Source: Dioscorea cayenensis subsp. rotundata (Eukaryota > Streptophyta > Magnoliopsida > Dioscoreales > Dioscoreaceae). From it: a stretch of DNA of 64,000 nt. Below the pieces are notes generated by a model. The model saw only the letters and a list, made by a program, of their open reading frames with translations, had not been told where the DNA came from and did not search any database. The position numbers were made by a program, and so were the translations under genes. Positions within the stretch are counted from its first letter, which is position 1. Every line of letters starts with the position of its first letter. Shown one piece after another: positions 9,757 to 20,916 of the stretch. The DNA lies in NCBI RefSeq assembly GCF_009730915.1, contig NC_052474.1:2515501-2579500 (forward strand). Direction: 5' to 3'.

Positions 9757-12030
9757 ATGTCCATCATGTACATTATTCTCTTGTTCCTCCGAATTTCCAT
9801 CTATATCTCTCCCACAGTATTGGCTAAAAAACCCTTAAACAACGCAAGAGTGACGTACATCGTTCACGTACAACGAGAGCCAAACATGGCTTCTTTTTCA
9901 AACAAAGAAGAACGCGAGCAATGGCACAAAAGCTTCCTGCCGACCACCACCACTGCCGGCTCAGGCCAGCCTCGCATTATATATTCATACAACAATATCA
10001 TTAGTGGTTTTGCTGCTAGACTAACCAGGGAAGAGTTAGAAGCAGTGAAGAATAAGAATGGCTTCATTCATGCCATTCCTGATCGCTTGTTACACGTGGC
10101 AACCACTCACAGCCCCGGCTTCCTTGGCCTCGATACATCTTCTACTGGTTTCTGGGCCAGCTCCAACTATGGCAAGGGAGTCATCATTGGAGTATTAGAC
10201 ACTGGAGTCACACCAGACCACCCTTCGTTCAGTGACCAAGGCATACCGTCACCACCTGCCAAATGGAAGGGTGTGTGCGGGTTCACATCAGCCACTTGCA
10301 ATAACAAGCTCATTGGTGCAAGGACCTTTTTGGAAGGAATGAATGCAGTCCAGCCAACCGACACGGCACAAGAGCCTTATGATAATAATGGCCACGGCAC
10401 ACACACGGCCAGCACCGCAGCCGGCATGTTCGTGGAGAACGCCAACATCAACGGACTAGCTACCGGAACAGCTGCTGGTATGGCTCCTCACGCTCACCTA
10501 GCCATCTATAAGGTGTGTCACGACCATGGTACATGCGCTAACTCTGATGTGCTGGCTGGGATTGATCAAGCTGTACAAGATGGTGTGGATATAATCTCTG
10601 CTTCTTTAAGTGGAGGTTCTGCAAATTTCTATGAAGATAATAATGCCATTGGCTCTTTCAGTGCCATAGAGAAAGGTGTGTTCGTTAGCTTTGCAGCGGG
10701 GAACGATGGTCCTGCATACAAAACATTGTCAAACGAAGCACCATGGATCATCACTGTAGGTGCAAGCACCATGGACAGATACTTAACATCCACTGTAGTT
10801 CTTGGCAATGGCGATGCAATCGAAGGACAAACTGCCTATCAACCTCAAAGCTTCAAACCCATTCCTTTGCCTTTGATATACCCCGGTTTCACCTTATCCA
10901 CCGCTGCAACCTGTACAAATGGCTCGCTTGATACCATCAACGTTAAAGGGATGATGGTAGTATGCGATGAAGGCGACAACGATTTAGCAGAGAAGGGAAG
11001 CAACGTCCAAAACGCTGGAGGAGTTGCCATGATCATCGCAAATTTCAAAGGCGACGGATACACAACTACTGCCAGCCCTCATGTGCTCCCCGCCGCCCAT
11101 ATTAGTTACAACGACGGAGTTAGCATAAAAGCATACATCAGTACAGCTTCGGCTCCTACGGCAACCATTCTCTTCAACGGGACATTGTTAGGTGTGACTC
11201 CATCACCCATGATGGCCTCCTTCTCCTCAAGAGGCCCCAGCAAGGCGGATCCTTTCACACTCAAACCGGACATCATCGCTCCCGGTGTAAATATTCTCGC
11301 TGCGTGGCCATTTTCACCAGGACCAACTCCTAGTATTGGAGCAAACTTTAACCTGGACTCTGGCACATCCATGGCCACTCCACACATCAGCGGCATCGCA
11401 GCTCTGTTGAAAGCTGTCCATCCAAACTGGTCACCAGCTGCTATCAAGTCTGCTATGATGACATCCGCGGATATCACCGGCAATGACGGTAATCCAATTG
11501 CCGATTATACACTAGAAGTAGCAGACTATTTCGGCACCGGAGCAGGTCATGTGAACCCAACCAAGGCCAGCGTCCCTGGTTTTGTATATGATCTTGATCC
11601 GGCAAGCTACATCCCATATCTGTGTGGCCTCGGTTACACTGATGCAAATGTCACTGTTGTTGTGGGAAGCTCCGTTACATGTGCGGATGTTACTCCAATC
11701 ACAGGTTCTGAGTTAAACTATCCTTCATTCATGGTGTTTTTAACATTATCCAATAGCTATACAGTGACAGTAAATCGAACTGTAACAAATGTCGGAGATG
11801 CAACATCAACATATAGTGTGAAAGTCATAGAGCCAAGGGGTTCGTCAGTGACCGTGAATCCAGAAACAATCACTTTTTCCGGTGAGAACCAACAAAGCCA
11901 ATACTCAGTTACATTTTCTAATAGTGTTGGGGGCACTAGAATGGCAGCATATTCACGAGGTTCTTTGATATGGGCTTCATCTGATGGGAATACCACTGTG
12001 AGGAGTCCGATCATGGTGGCTATTGTGTAA
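9757..12030 (+). CDS. Subtilisin-like serine protease, copy 2 (full length)
   Basis: Intact, intronless plant subtilase of 757 aa, the usual family length. Order: signal peptide (about residues 1-23), I9 propeptide (about 32-118, including IYSYNNIISGFAARL), catalytic Asp148 in GVLDTG, His213 in NGHGTHTA, PA insert (about 345-470), oxyanion Asn316 in AAGNDGP, Ser538 in DSGTSMATP, and the fibronectin-III-like domain (about 655-757, NRTVTNVGD). All catalytic residues are present, so an active secreted protease is expected; the substrate is unknown. The start is supported by the TATA spacing and by the matching MSI start in copies 3 and 4. It sits in a four-gene head-to-tail array and is closest to copy 1. 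Assignment to SBT1-type subtilases is likely but was not tested by phylogeny. Confidence 0.97.
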   Translation: MSIMYIILLFLRISIYISPTVLAKKPLNNARVTYIVHVQREPNMASFSNKEEREQWHKSFLPTTTTAGSGQPRIIYSYNNIISGFAARLTREELEAVKNKNGFIHAIPDRLLHVATTHSPGFLGLDTSSTGFWASSNYGKGVIIGVLDTGVTPDHPSFSDQGIPSPPAKWKGVCGFTSATCNNKLIGARTFLEGMNAVQPTDTAQEPYDNNGHGTHTASTAAGMFVENANINGLATGTAAGMAPHAHLAIYKVCHDHGTCANSDVLAGIDQAVQDGVDIISASLSGGSANFYEDNNAIGSFSAIEKGVFVSFAAGNDGPAYKTLSNEAPWIITVGASTMDRYLTSTVVLGNGDAIEGQTAYQPQSFKPIPLPLIYPGFTLSTAATCTNGSLDTINVKGMMVVCDEGDNDLAEKGSNVQNAGGVAMIIANFKGDGYTTTASPHVLPAAHISYNDGVSIKAYISTASAPTATILFNGTLLGVTPSPMMASFSSRGPSKADPFTLKPDIIAPGVNILAAWPFSPGPTPSIGANFNLDSGTSMATPHISGIAALLKAVHPNWSPAAIKSAMMTSADITGNDGNPIADYTLEVADYFGTGAGHVNPTKASVPGFVYDLDPASYIPYLCGLGYTDANVTVVVGSSVTCADVTPITGSELNYPSFMVFLTLSNSYTVTVNRTVTNVGDATSTYSVKVIEPRGSSVTVNPETITFSGENQQSQYSVTFSNSVGGTRMAAYSRGSLIWASSDGNTTVRSPIMVAIV

Positions 12031-12110
12031 CAATAAAAGTTTCTAAATAATTATGTAATATTTAATATGTTTGCAGAATAATCACAATGTGAGTTTGAAT
12101 GGTCTAAATA

Positions 12111-12439
12111 TGATGAAGTATGCTCAGAGATTGTGTAAGATGCTGGTTGACAAGTCAAAGAGCTCAATTTCCTATTGTCTTGTTAACTAAGTTTGTACTG
12201 ACCATTAATAATTGCAACTGATTGGACCTTACCAAATCTTGGTAAAGTATTCGATTGGACACTATCTTTTTGCTTTTTAACCTTTTTTTGTTGTAACCTT
12301 TAGTCAACATCCTTACTAGTTGGTCAGTCTTCCTTTCTTTTATTTAAAGCTGTTGTAGTTCTGATACAGAAGTTAAGTTGAATATAATCAAATTAAGCTT
12401 TTATCTTTGTTAGTGTTTCACCACCTCTAAACATCATCA
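12111..12439. mobile_element. Solo LTR, 329 bp
   Basis: Begins TGATGAAGT and ends ACATCATCA, an imperfect inverted pair with TG...CA termini, and is flanked by the perfect 5-bp duplication AAATA (12106-12110, 12440-12444). Subtilase copy 1's flank (about 1461-1480) has the same sequence without the insert (GGTCTAAATATATAAAC). Short solo LTR or TRIM; no coding capacity. Confidence 0.88.
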
Positions 12440-12444
12440 AAATA

Positions 12445-13019
12445 TATAAACAAATAGGCATTTGAGAAGAGACCAAACAATGTGGATAGAAAATTAAACC
12501 ATAACCTAGGCCATGAAGCTTGTAAAACACAATTAAACTCTTTTTATTATTGTGGATAATATATTTAATCTCAAATTAAACCCAAAAAGATTTAATCTGA
12601 AGGTCAAACAAACAATAAAACTGAACATGAGAAAGATATTTTTGAAGAATAAGCAGTAATTTCACTGTCATACGGAGGTGGCGAATAACACTCTTAAAAA
12701 TAAGCGCTCCCTGCCAAACAACCATCAATTAACTAGTAAAGCATTTAAGCAAAAGATCAACCCACACAATTACCTTGCTCCGTGGTAAGTCTTTTTTGGT
12801 AAAGCATTTCATTACACTTGAATCATAAGTGATAAAGATACAAAGGGAGAGACTGCATGGATAAAGAAAGCCTTCTCAGATGTATGATTTCCCGGTGCTT
12901 GAATGAGAAATACCATGAAGATCCTCTGCCTGCAAAACTCGACCCTGCAAACGCATTCCATAATACATACCCAAACAGTAGTCAATGGGTTTTGACCATT
13001 GAATAAACTATGAAGTTGC
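12445..13019. other. Distal 3' flank of subtilase copy 2
   Basis: The first 60 bp continue the homology with copy 1's flank. The rest is unique here; nothing coding was recognised. Confidence 0.4.
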
Positions 13020-13545
13020 TGTTTTGAGAAGCTGCTGCATCTTATTAATGGAGTTAATGTTTATTGACTTGGGTGATTAGAAGAAGCTGTTCATTATTTT
13101 AGAAAGGGAGATCTAATTCAAGCTACAGAAGCTATGAAAGTTAAAGTCAACTTGCTGTTTGCCATGTCAGCATGACAGTTGGAACCTGTAGCAATGTCAG
13201 CATGTTAGTTAAAATTTTTCCAGCCACGTCAGCAACCCAGTTAAAACAGTTAGCTCAGCAAGTTAGTCAAAGACATTCACTAGCTCTGTATAAATAGAGA
13301 GCCTTGTATTCAATTCAGTTTTTGATTGTTGTTCTAAAAGTTCAATACAATGAAAAATGATCTTCTCCCTCATTCACTCATTCTTTCATTTTCTCGTTCT
13401 TATTGATGGTGTCGCTGATTCGTGATCATGATTCCCTCATGCTGATCTACATCTTAATAAGTTAGAAGCTCTGTTCCACAGGTTTCATCACCTGCTTTCA
13501 GCTTAAAAAAAATATATTCTAGCAGATTTCATCATATTCCTAACA
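13020..13545 (+). mobile_element. Probable solo LTR, 526 bp
   Basis: Starts TGTTTTGAG and ends CCTAACA, and is flanked by AGTTGC (13014-13019) and AATTGC (13546-13551), one mismatch. Inside is a clear LTR-promoter arrangement: CTGTATAAATAGAGAGCC (TATA at 13289-13296), a downstream ATTCAATTCAG, and a poly-T/C stretch. No internal domain is adjacent. Orientation is taken from the TATA box; the superfamily is probably Ty1/copia but unproven. Confidence 0.6.
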
Positions 13546-16254
13546 AATTGCACATGCAAAGGCAAATAAATTATACTAGCTTTAATGGCTGGCCATGTCT
13601 TGTACTCAGTCATGTACAATTGACACTAGTAAACCCACAGATCGCAAAAGTGCTTGTATTATTAGATGACATTTATGGCTAAATTTCAGCAGTATAGCAA
13701 CTATCTGGTAAGGATTTAAAAATTCAGAAGTGGGGTTACACTTCTTCCAACATGATTTGGAAGTGGGAGGTCATGGTTGAGGTGGATGTTTTGGTAGGTG
13801 TTAAAAAGACCTTTTTCAGTGGCAAGGTTAATGTGGAGACCCAAACCATGGTTAAATGATAATACCCAACATCTTAACTATAATCTATCTTATTTGACAT
13901 AAGATAAATTTTTATATATTTAAACCTACTATTCTTATCTTCTAAAGAGATCCAACACATGACAGCGAGAGGACACACACATGCTATAGGAGCAGGTATT
14001 TAACATTGCTGAGCAGGTAACCTAAGAACTAAAGCTGATACACCTGCAATTAATGAGGCTAATGTACATTTCTAGAAGAGTACCAAGAGAATTAGAGCAG
14101 ATACACTTGTAATTTGAGCAGGTAACCTGAGAATCAGAACGAATACACCTGTAATTTGACTGTGTAGCTGATACTTCTGAGCTAGCAAAACTTATCTACT
14201 CTTCCTAGTATCTGATCAGGTAAAGCATAATTCAAACTAGATCAACTTATAATCTGAGTGGGTAGTGAATACCTCTAAGCAAAGTAACAACTCATGTTCC
14301 TTCTTCAACATCTTAACCACCAAATTTTTTATGCTAACTACTATTTCCCTTCCCCAAGCTCTTACTCATGCAGAAAGAATAAGCATTGTCAATGAAGTTC
14401 TACAACAAATATAAAAGAAAAAAAAAACATGAACAAGAAATCAGACAACCTAAAAGTTGATTTCTTGTAACATAACCTCCAAATGATTGTGTTATGTTCA
14501 AAGCTAATCATAATGATTCTTTTCACAATATGAAGGAGATGAACATGGTTTCAAAAAGGGATGATGAAGTATGGCAACATGCCATGAATAAACTTGAACG
14601 CTCAGCAAATAAATCATATTCATGTAAGACGCATTTTCACTGTTAAGTGAAAACAAGGATGAGTATGATAGCAATCTGTTATCCTACAAACTAAGCTAAT
14701 GCCCGAAAATGAGCTGCTCTTACAGGCATGTCAACCACCAGATTTAAATATCACAGTAAAGTCCAAGCGCATTTAAGGAAATAGCAGTACCCGTCATCAT
14801 TATTTGTTAGAATTTGCGTTATATGATATGTTGGCAACTACACAGTTTCTAAATACTTAGTTCGTATTGTATCCATCTTGAATGATCTATTTCATCCCTA
14901 ACACCATTTTGTGAATTTCTGGTGAATATGTGGATCATTAGATACCAAAAACTCCAATACAAAAAATAATTCACATGTTGCCTGGAAATAGAAAAATTTA
15001 GACAACAGAGAGCTAAAAGATCCAGTAGCATAGATTACCAGTAGTTGTTTACGGAAATCATTCCAAAAGCTCCCAGATTCTGTGTCGACTATATGCAAAA
15101 AATGAAAGAATACGCCACCAGTAGATGAATCAACATCTTCTGCAAAATTACACCAATGAGTTCTACAAAAATACATCTTTAAGGAAGAATATAAAAACTT
15201 TTACAATTGAATTGGAATTTCTTAAGTTACTGTATCGCAAAGATAAAATCCTATTGATCATCAACTACTATAATCTACTGGAATGAAACCGATGAAATTT
15301 AACTCAAAAAAATCCGCACAAAAGCAAGTGCACATAATTTTCATGTTCCACCTCTACTGATCTGCAACTCCACTGTACAATACGAAGCACAGAACCGAAA
15401 AAGGGGGAGATTTATATCAGTCCATTAGCATTCAAAGCTAGACTATACCTTAAAGGCTAATCTGCTTTGCCAAGATGGACTTGAAAAGCCAATCTCAACA
15501 CAATCATCAATGAGCTCTAATCAAGTGTATTTTTTTCAAAAGAATTCATTGTTATTGTCCAAAATACAAGGAAGGCAAGCTTAATGGTTACCATAAATCA
15601 ACACCAGCAAAGCAAGCATCGCATCGCAACAGCGAGCATGGAGGAAATAAAGGTGAGGAGCTTCGCCAAGGCAAAGGGGAAGAAGATGAAGAAACAGCAA
15701 CAGCCAGAGCGAACCAAAGAACTATCGCCATGAGGGTGTGAGACAAAACCCTAAACGCGAGGTTTTATTTGGAGTATATCGAGTCCCAATCGCGATGGGT
15801 GACCCTACGGCACGCATCACAAAGCAATTATAAACAGTGCACCGAGATCAGCAATGATTGATGTTGATGGATTGGGTTCCTGATGCTGGCCCATTCTACA
15901 GTGTGCAAATGGTGGTGGACCGGCTATTTGCTAGCTTGTGAGTTTGGGACTTATGTTCTTGGCGAAGTATTAACCGTTGATCCAACGGTTAGTCTTCTTC
16001 CCATCAGTCCAGGCTATTGTTGCATTTTAAATTTGCAGAGCATCTTGATCTTCTTCTTCTACTTCTCGATTCAATGGATTGTGTAGCTTTGGTATGAATG
16101 GATGTGATCACCTTTGAAAATTCAGTTAGGAGCAAAAGTCAAATGAATTTAAACAATGAAATTAGGGGAGAATCAATTGGGTAGCCGCTTTGTAAGAGTT
16201 ACACCATGGACAAAAACTCTGGGAAAGATATGATGCAAGTACTTCATTCCTTAA
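13546..16254. other. Intergenic, no confident gene
   Basis: About 2.7 kb without a convincing gene. The only candidates are a possible minus-strand leader and first exon near 15591-15731 and an exon-like block at 15039-15139, listed separately. Confidence 0.4.
15039..15731 (-). other. Possible cryptic minus-strand gene fragment
   Basis: On the minus strand a TTTAGGGTTTT leader precedes an ATG at 15731. The 47-codon frame starts MAIVLWFALAVAVSSSSS, signal-peptide-like, and closes at a TAA overlapping a possible GTAACC donor. Further on, 15139-15039 has a good acceptor (TTTTGCAG), an open exon reading DVDSSTGGVFFHFLHIVD, and a GTAATC donor. Joining the two at those sites creates a stop codon, so the pieces do not make a clean gene. 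It may be a pseudogene or chance. Confidence 0.15.
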
Positions 16255-16582
16255 ACTAAAGAAGACCAGGATGCATGGTTCATTGGATTCTTTCCCACAC
16301 TGGCTCAAGAATTAAATCATAATTAGTTTGGTTTAGAATGTTTCATGATATGTGTTCCATACAATACTAAAATATGATCACAAATAATGTTGCCGGATCT
16401 TATTGACTTCAAGTGCGACAAACTCCAGGCTTTGGCCTGGCTAGTTATCCAATGTTTGGATAAACCTCAATCAATTACTTATATATATATACACAAAATA
16501 GAACGGTTCATAGAGTGGACCAAGGGAATGGAGAAAATATTGGCATTTTCTCATTATTATGATGTAGGAGGAATACTTGAAA
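16255..16582. repeat. Fragment of duplicated upstream block (A/B family)
   Basis: Text from 'gaagac' to 'tttcatgatatgtgttcca' at 16259-16385 matches the right part of block A (about 6945-7080) and block B. The remainder is unique and ends at the left target duplication of a LINE 3' fragment. Confidence 0.5.
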
Positions 16583-16703
16583 AAAAATTATAATAAAGCG
16601 TCTCATCTCTGGTAAGAGTTTCAGTGTGTTATAGTTTATTCGCTCTTTACTCGGTTGTACTGTTTTTCTTTCAATAAAGTTGTGGTTTATTCATTTTTTA
16701 TCA
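16583..16703 (+). mobile_element. Very short LINE 3' fragment, 121 bp
   Basis: Flanked by the perfect 11-bp duplication AATACTTGAAA (16572-16582, 16704-16714). It ends in GTGGTTTATTCATTTTTTATC, the same 3' terminus as the longer LINE pieces here, so it is an extremely 5'-truncated insertion. Confidence 0.8.
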
Positions 16704-16714
16704 AATACTTGAAA

Positions 16715-17055
16715 CAAAAATATATCACTTGTTTCCTGTGAAGTGCTAAGATATTAGTAAATATAACATAACAATGAGCTTCCTTAAAGTTCAGAAGAGA
16801 AGAAAATTAGTTTTGTTTTCTAGTAATTAACCAGGCAGACACAATAGAAAGTGGATCAAATCACTTCAACAAACAGTACTAAATCTTCATGGCCTATTGG
16901 AAGCTAGGTAAAAAAGGAGAAGATTAGAAAGTGCATGTAGAGTTGATTTGTCAATGCAAATAAGTTTTAAGACTTTTCCTTTTGTTTCTTCTTTCTCATT
17001 ATGAGGGTAGACTTGATACTTTCAAACGTATTGCATCCATATTGAACCAGCCAAT
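16715..17055. other. Flank upstream of the subtilase copy 3 promoter
   Basis: AT-rich; no coding or regulatory element recognised. Confidence 0.4.
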
Positions 17056-17348
17056 TTGCTATGTAGATAGTGATGCACAACCTACTCTAAAATAAGACCG
17101 GATTTTTTAAGTATAAAATGTAGAACAAGTCATGTACAATTTTGCAAATTAAAGACTATATCAACTACATTAAAAAAAAAGACTATCTCAACTACAGATT
17201 ATCCTAATCATATTCATTAATTAATTAATGTACACCAAACAAAGCTCATTCACATGGCTGCAGCAAATTAATGGCTATATAAACAGCACCCTTTGAAACA
17301 AATCTCCAACTACCAATGCAAGTGCTCCAACTTCTACTCTCCATGAAC
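17056..17348 (+). promoter_or_regulatory. Subtilase copy 3 promoter and leader
   Basis: Matches the copy 2 promoter. The TATA box TATATAAA is at 17276-17283 in CTATATAAACAGCACC, followed by AAACAAATCTCCAACTACCAA. A start about 30 bp after the TATA would leave only a few bases before the upstream ATG at 17316 but a leader of about 40 nt before the ATG at 17349. That favours 17349, which also aligns with the starts of copies 2 and 4. Confidence 0.7.
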
Positions 17349-19619
17349 ATGTCGATCATCTGCATGATTCTCCTATTTCTCCGAGTCTCCATCTATATCT
17401 CTCCCACTCTGGCTCAAAAACACGGAAACGATGCACGAGTGACGTACATCATTCACGTGCAACGAGAGCCAAACAAGGCTTCTTTCTCTGCCAACGAGGA
17501 ACGCAAGCATTGGCACACCAGCTTCTTGCCAACCACCACCGATGCCAGCTCAGGCCAGCCTCGCATTATATATTCATACAGCAACGTTGTTAGCGGTTTT
17601 GCTGCTAGACTAACCAGTCAAGAGCTAGAAGCTGTGAAGAAGAAGAATGGTTTCATTCAAGCCATTCCTGATCGCTTGTTACACTTGGCAACCACTCACA
17701 GCCCTAGTTTTCTTGGCCTTGATACATCTTCTACTGGATTCTGGAGCAGCTCCAACTATGGCAAGGGAGTCATCATTGGAGTGTTAGACACTGGAATCAC
17801 ACCGAACCACTCTTCGTTCAGTGACAATGGCATGCCATCACCGCCTACCAAATGGAAGGGGGTGTGCGGGTTCACCTCATCTAGTTGCAACAACAAGCTC
17901 ATTGGTGCAAGAATCCTGCTAGATGGAATGAACGTAACTCAGCCAACCGACACAACACAAGAGCCTTATGATAATAATGGCCACGGCACCCACACTGCCA
18001 GCACCGCAGCCGGCATGTTTGTGGAGAACGCCAACATCAACGGACTAGCTAATGGAACAGCTGCTGGTATGGCTCCTTACGCTCACCTAGCCATCTATAA
18101 GGTGTGCCACGACGATGGTACATGCTCTGGCTCTGATGTGCTGGCTGGGATTGATCAAGCTGTACAAGATGGTGTGGATATAATCTCTGCTTCTCTCGCC
18201 TTCCGTTCATTACCTTTCTATCAAGATGATTGGGCAATAGGCTCTTTCGGAGCCATGGAGAAAGGTGTATTCGTTAGCTTTGCAGCGGGGAACAAAGGTC
18301 CATCAAACAGCACGTTGTCAAACGAGGCACCGTGGATCATCACTGTAGGTGCAAGCACCATGGACAGAGCCTTGATATCCACTGTAGTTCTTGGTAGTGG
18401 CGATGTGATCGAAGGACAAACCGCCTACCAGCCTAAAAGCTTCGAGCAAACTCCTTTGCCTTTAACGTACCCCGGTTCCACCTTATCCACCGCTGCAACT
18501 TGCACAAATGGTTCACTTGATAGCGTCAACGTCACGGGGATGATGGTAGTATGCGATGAAGGAGATAACGATTTAGTAGATAAGGGAAACAATGTCAAAA
18601 ATGCTGGAGGAGCTGCCATGATCATTGCAAACTACGAAGACTACGGGTACACAACCATTGCCAGCCCTCATGTGCTCCCCGTCGCCCATGTTAGCTACAA
18701 CGACGGAGTTAGGGTAAAAGCGTACATCAGCACAGCTTCAACTCCTACCGCAACTATTTTCTTCAACGGGACATTGTTTGGCGTGACTCCATCACCCATG
18801 ATGGCCTCTTTCTCTTCAAGAGGCCCCAACCTGGCGGATCCCTTCATACTCAAACCAGACATCATCGCCCCCGGTGTAAATATTCTAGCTGCATGGCCAA
18901 TTTCACCAGGACCAACTCCTAGCACAGGACCAAACTTTAACCTGGACTCTGGCACATCCATGGCCACTCCACACATCAGTGGCATCGCAGCTCTGTTGAA
19001 AGCCGTGCATCCAGACTGGTCACCAGCTGCTATCAAGTCTGCCATGATGACCTCCGTTGATATCACTGGCAATGACGGTAATCCAATTGCCGATTATACG
19101 CTAGAGAGAGCAGACTATTTCGCCACCGGAGCAGGTCATGTAAACCCGACCAAGGCCAGCGTCCCTGGTTTTGTATATGATATTGACTCCGCAAGCTACA
19201 TCCCATATCTGTGTGGCCTTGGATACACGGATGCACAGAGTTACCGTGGTTGTGGGAAGCTCCGTTACATGTGCGGATGTTACTCCAATTTCAGGCTCTG
19301 AGTTAAACTATCCTTCATTCATGATGTTTTTGACAACATCCAATAACTATTCAATGACAGTAAATCGAACCGTGACAAACGTCGGAGATGCAAGTTCAAC
19401 ATATAGTGTTAAAGTTGTAGAGCCAGCATCGCATCAGTGACAGTGAATCCAGAAACAATCACTTTTTCCAGTGAGAACGAACAAACCCAATACTCAGTTA
19501 CGTTTTCTAATAGTGTCGGAGGCACCGGGACAACTGTCTATTCAGAAGGTTTTTTGATATGGGTTTCTTCTGATGGGAATACCACTGTGAGGAGTCCAAT
19601 CATGATCGCTGTTGTGTAA
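17349..19619 (+). pseudogene. Subtilisin-like serine protease, copy 3 (two frameshifts)
   Basis: Same architecture as copy 2: signal peptide (residues 1-22), I9 propeptide, Asp147, His212, PA insert, Asn315 and Ser537 are all present. After GYTDAQ an extra base at about 19239 shifts the frame and a stop follows at 19299-19301, giving a 650-aa product. A second indel at about 19424-19432 (eight bases where relatives have nine) restores the original frame, which stays open to TAA at 19617-19619. The truncated product has the full catalytic core but lacks the fibronectin-III-like domain, which in studied plant subtilases is needed for folding or activity. Pseudogene is the safest call; two assembly errors, or a short secreted variant, remain possible. 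Confidence 0.85.
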
Positions 19620-20871
19620 TTATAAAAGTTTCTTAAAGTACGTAAATATGTAATTTACACTATGCTCCGATAAAAATAATCATGTTGTGTCACAACATCG
19701 AGGTGAATTTTCTTTTTTATATATATTTAAATTACCTATAAAATTTAATATATTTTATTTGTGAGTTTAAAAGTCTAAATAATTAAATAAACAAGTATTT
19801 AAAAAGAAACCATCCTTCTAAAATCTATGATATCGTAGACTACACACATTACCTGTTAAGCTAAAAACATCTATTCATCTTCATCTTTTTAGATATTGGT
19901 ATATAAATTATGGGCAAATTCAATCCGTGGCTACAACCCTCTTAACCCACCCATTTAATATTTATTATTTTTAATAACAACATTAAACAATTATCTAAAA
20001 CTTAATACTCAATCATCATATTCATACCCAAAAAACATTCCCAAACACAAACCAAAATTAACAATAAAATTATATAATAACATCTATTAATAAAAATTTT
20101 TATTTACAAAAAGTTACAATGTATAAAATTAAAAAGTATTTATATACATTTTCTTTGAATAAAAAAATTTAAATACAACAAAAACTGTGAATATTATTGT
20201 AGGTAAATAATTCACAGTCATGCAATTATTTACTCAATACCATAGTAGTACAAGATGTACTTCAATATTTATCACAATTTAAAGCTCTTTTCAGGAAATC
20301 AGAGCTATTATAAAAATTATGATGTCTTTTTTTCCATCATGTTATCTACTTGTCTTTTTGTTTCATGCAATTTTTATAATTTTTTATTGATGGTTTTTTT
20401 TAATAAAGTTTACAAACGACAAAACAAATGACAAACGGATACGGAGATGTATCAGTTACAGTAGTTTGACTGGCTTCCTAGGGATAAACTCTCGTCATGT
20501 AACTCTGAAAGAGAAAACGAAAAATATATTCCTCACATGGAAATTCTAAAAGGATTCAAAAAGTGAATTGTAATGTGAAAGGTTTGAACTCGAGACCTAT
20601 CTTTGGATTTATTTTATTTTATTTCTAAAAAAATAAATAAAACATAAAAAAAAAGACAACAAAAACAATTCAGTTGACTACAAGAAAATTGGGTTACAAT
20701 GGTAGATTTTTTTGCCACTACAAACCCATTACAGCGGATACCTCTATAAAAAGGCCGATTAGATATCAATATTTTAAAAACTAAAATTTAAAAATCTCTT
20801 TAAAAAAAATAAATCATATTTATATAAAAAAACATACAGGGTACAGATCAAGGGAATACAAATACAATACC

Positions 20872-20916
<45 letters not shown>

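Noticed and set aside
15883..16086. 67-codon frame on the plus strand
   Set aside because: No start context, splice signals or family similarity; hydrophobic by base composition only.
17316..17348. Upstream ATG of subtilase copy 3
   Set aside because: It would leave almost no leader after the TATA box at 17276 and adds residues before the signal peptide that the other copies lack; 17349 is preferred.
20873..20914. ATA array considered as a CRISPR-like or regulatory repeat
   Set aside because: Plain trinucleotide microsatellite; no spacers, and CRISPR is not expected in a plant nuclear genome.
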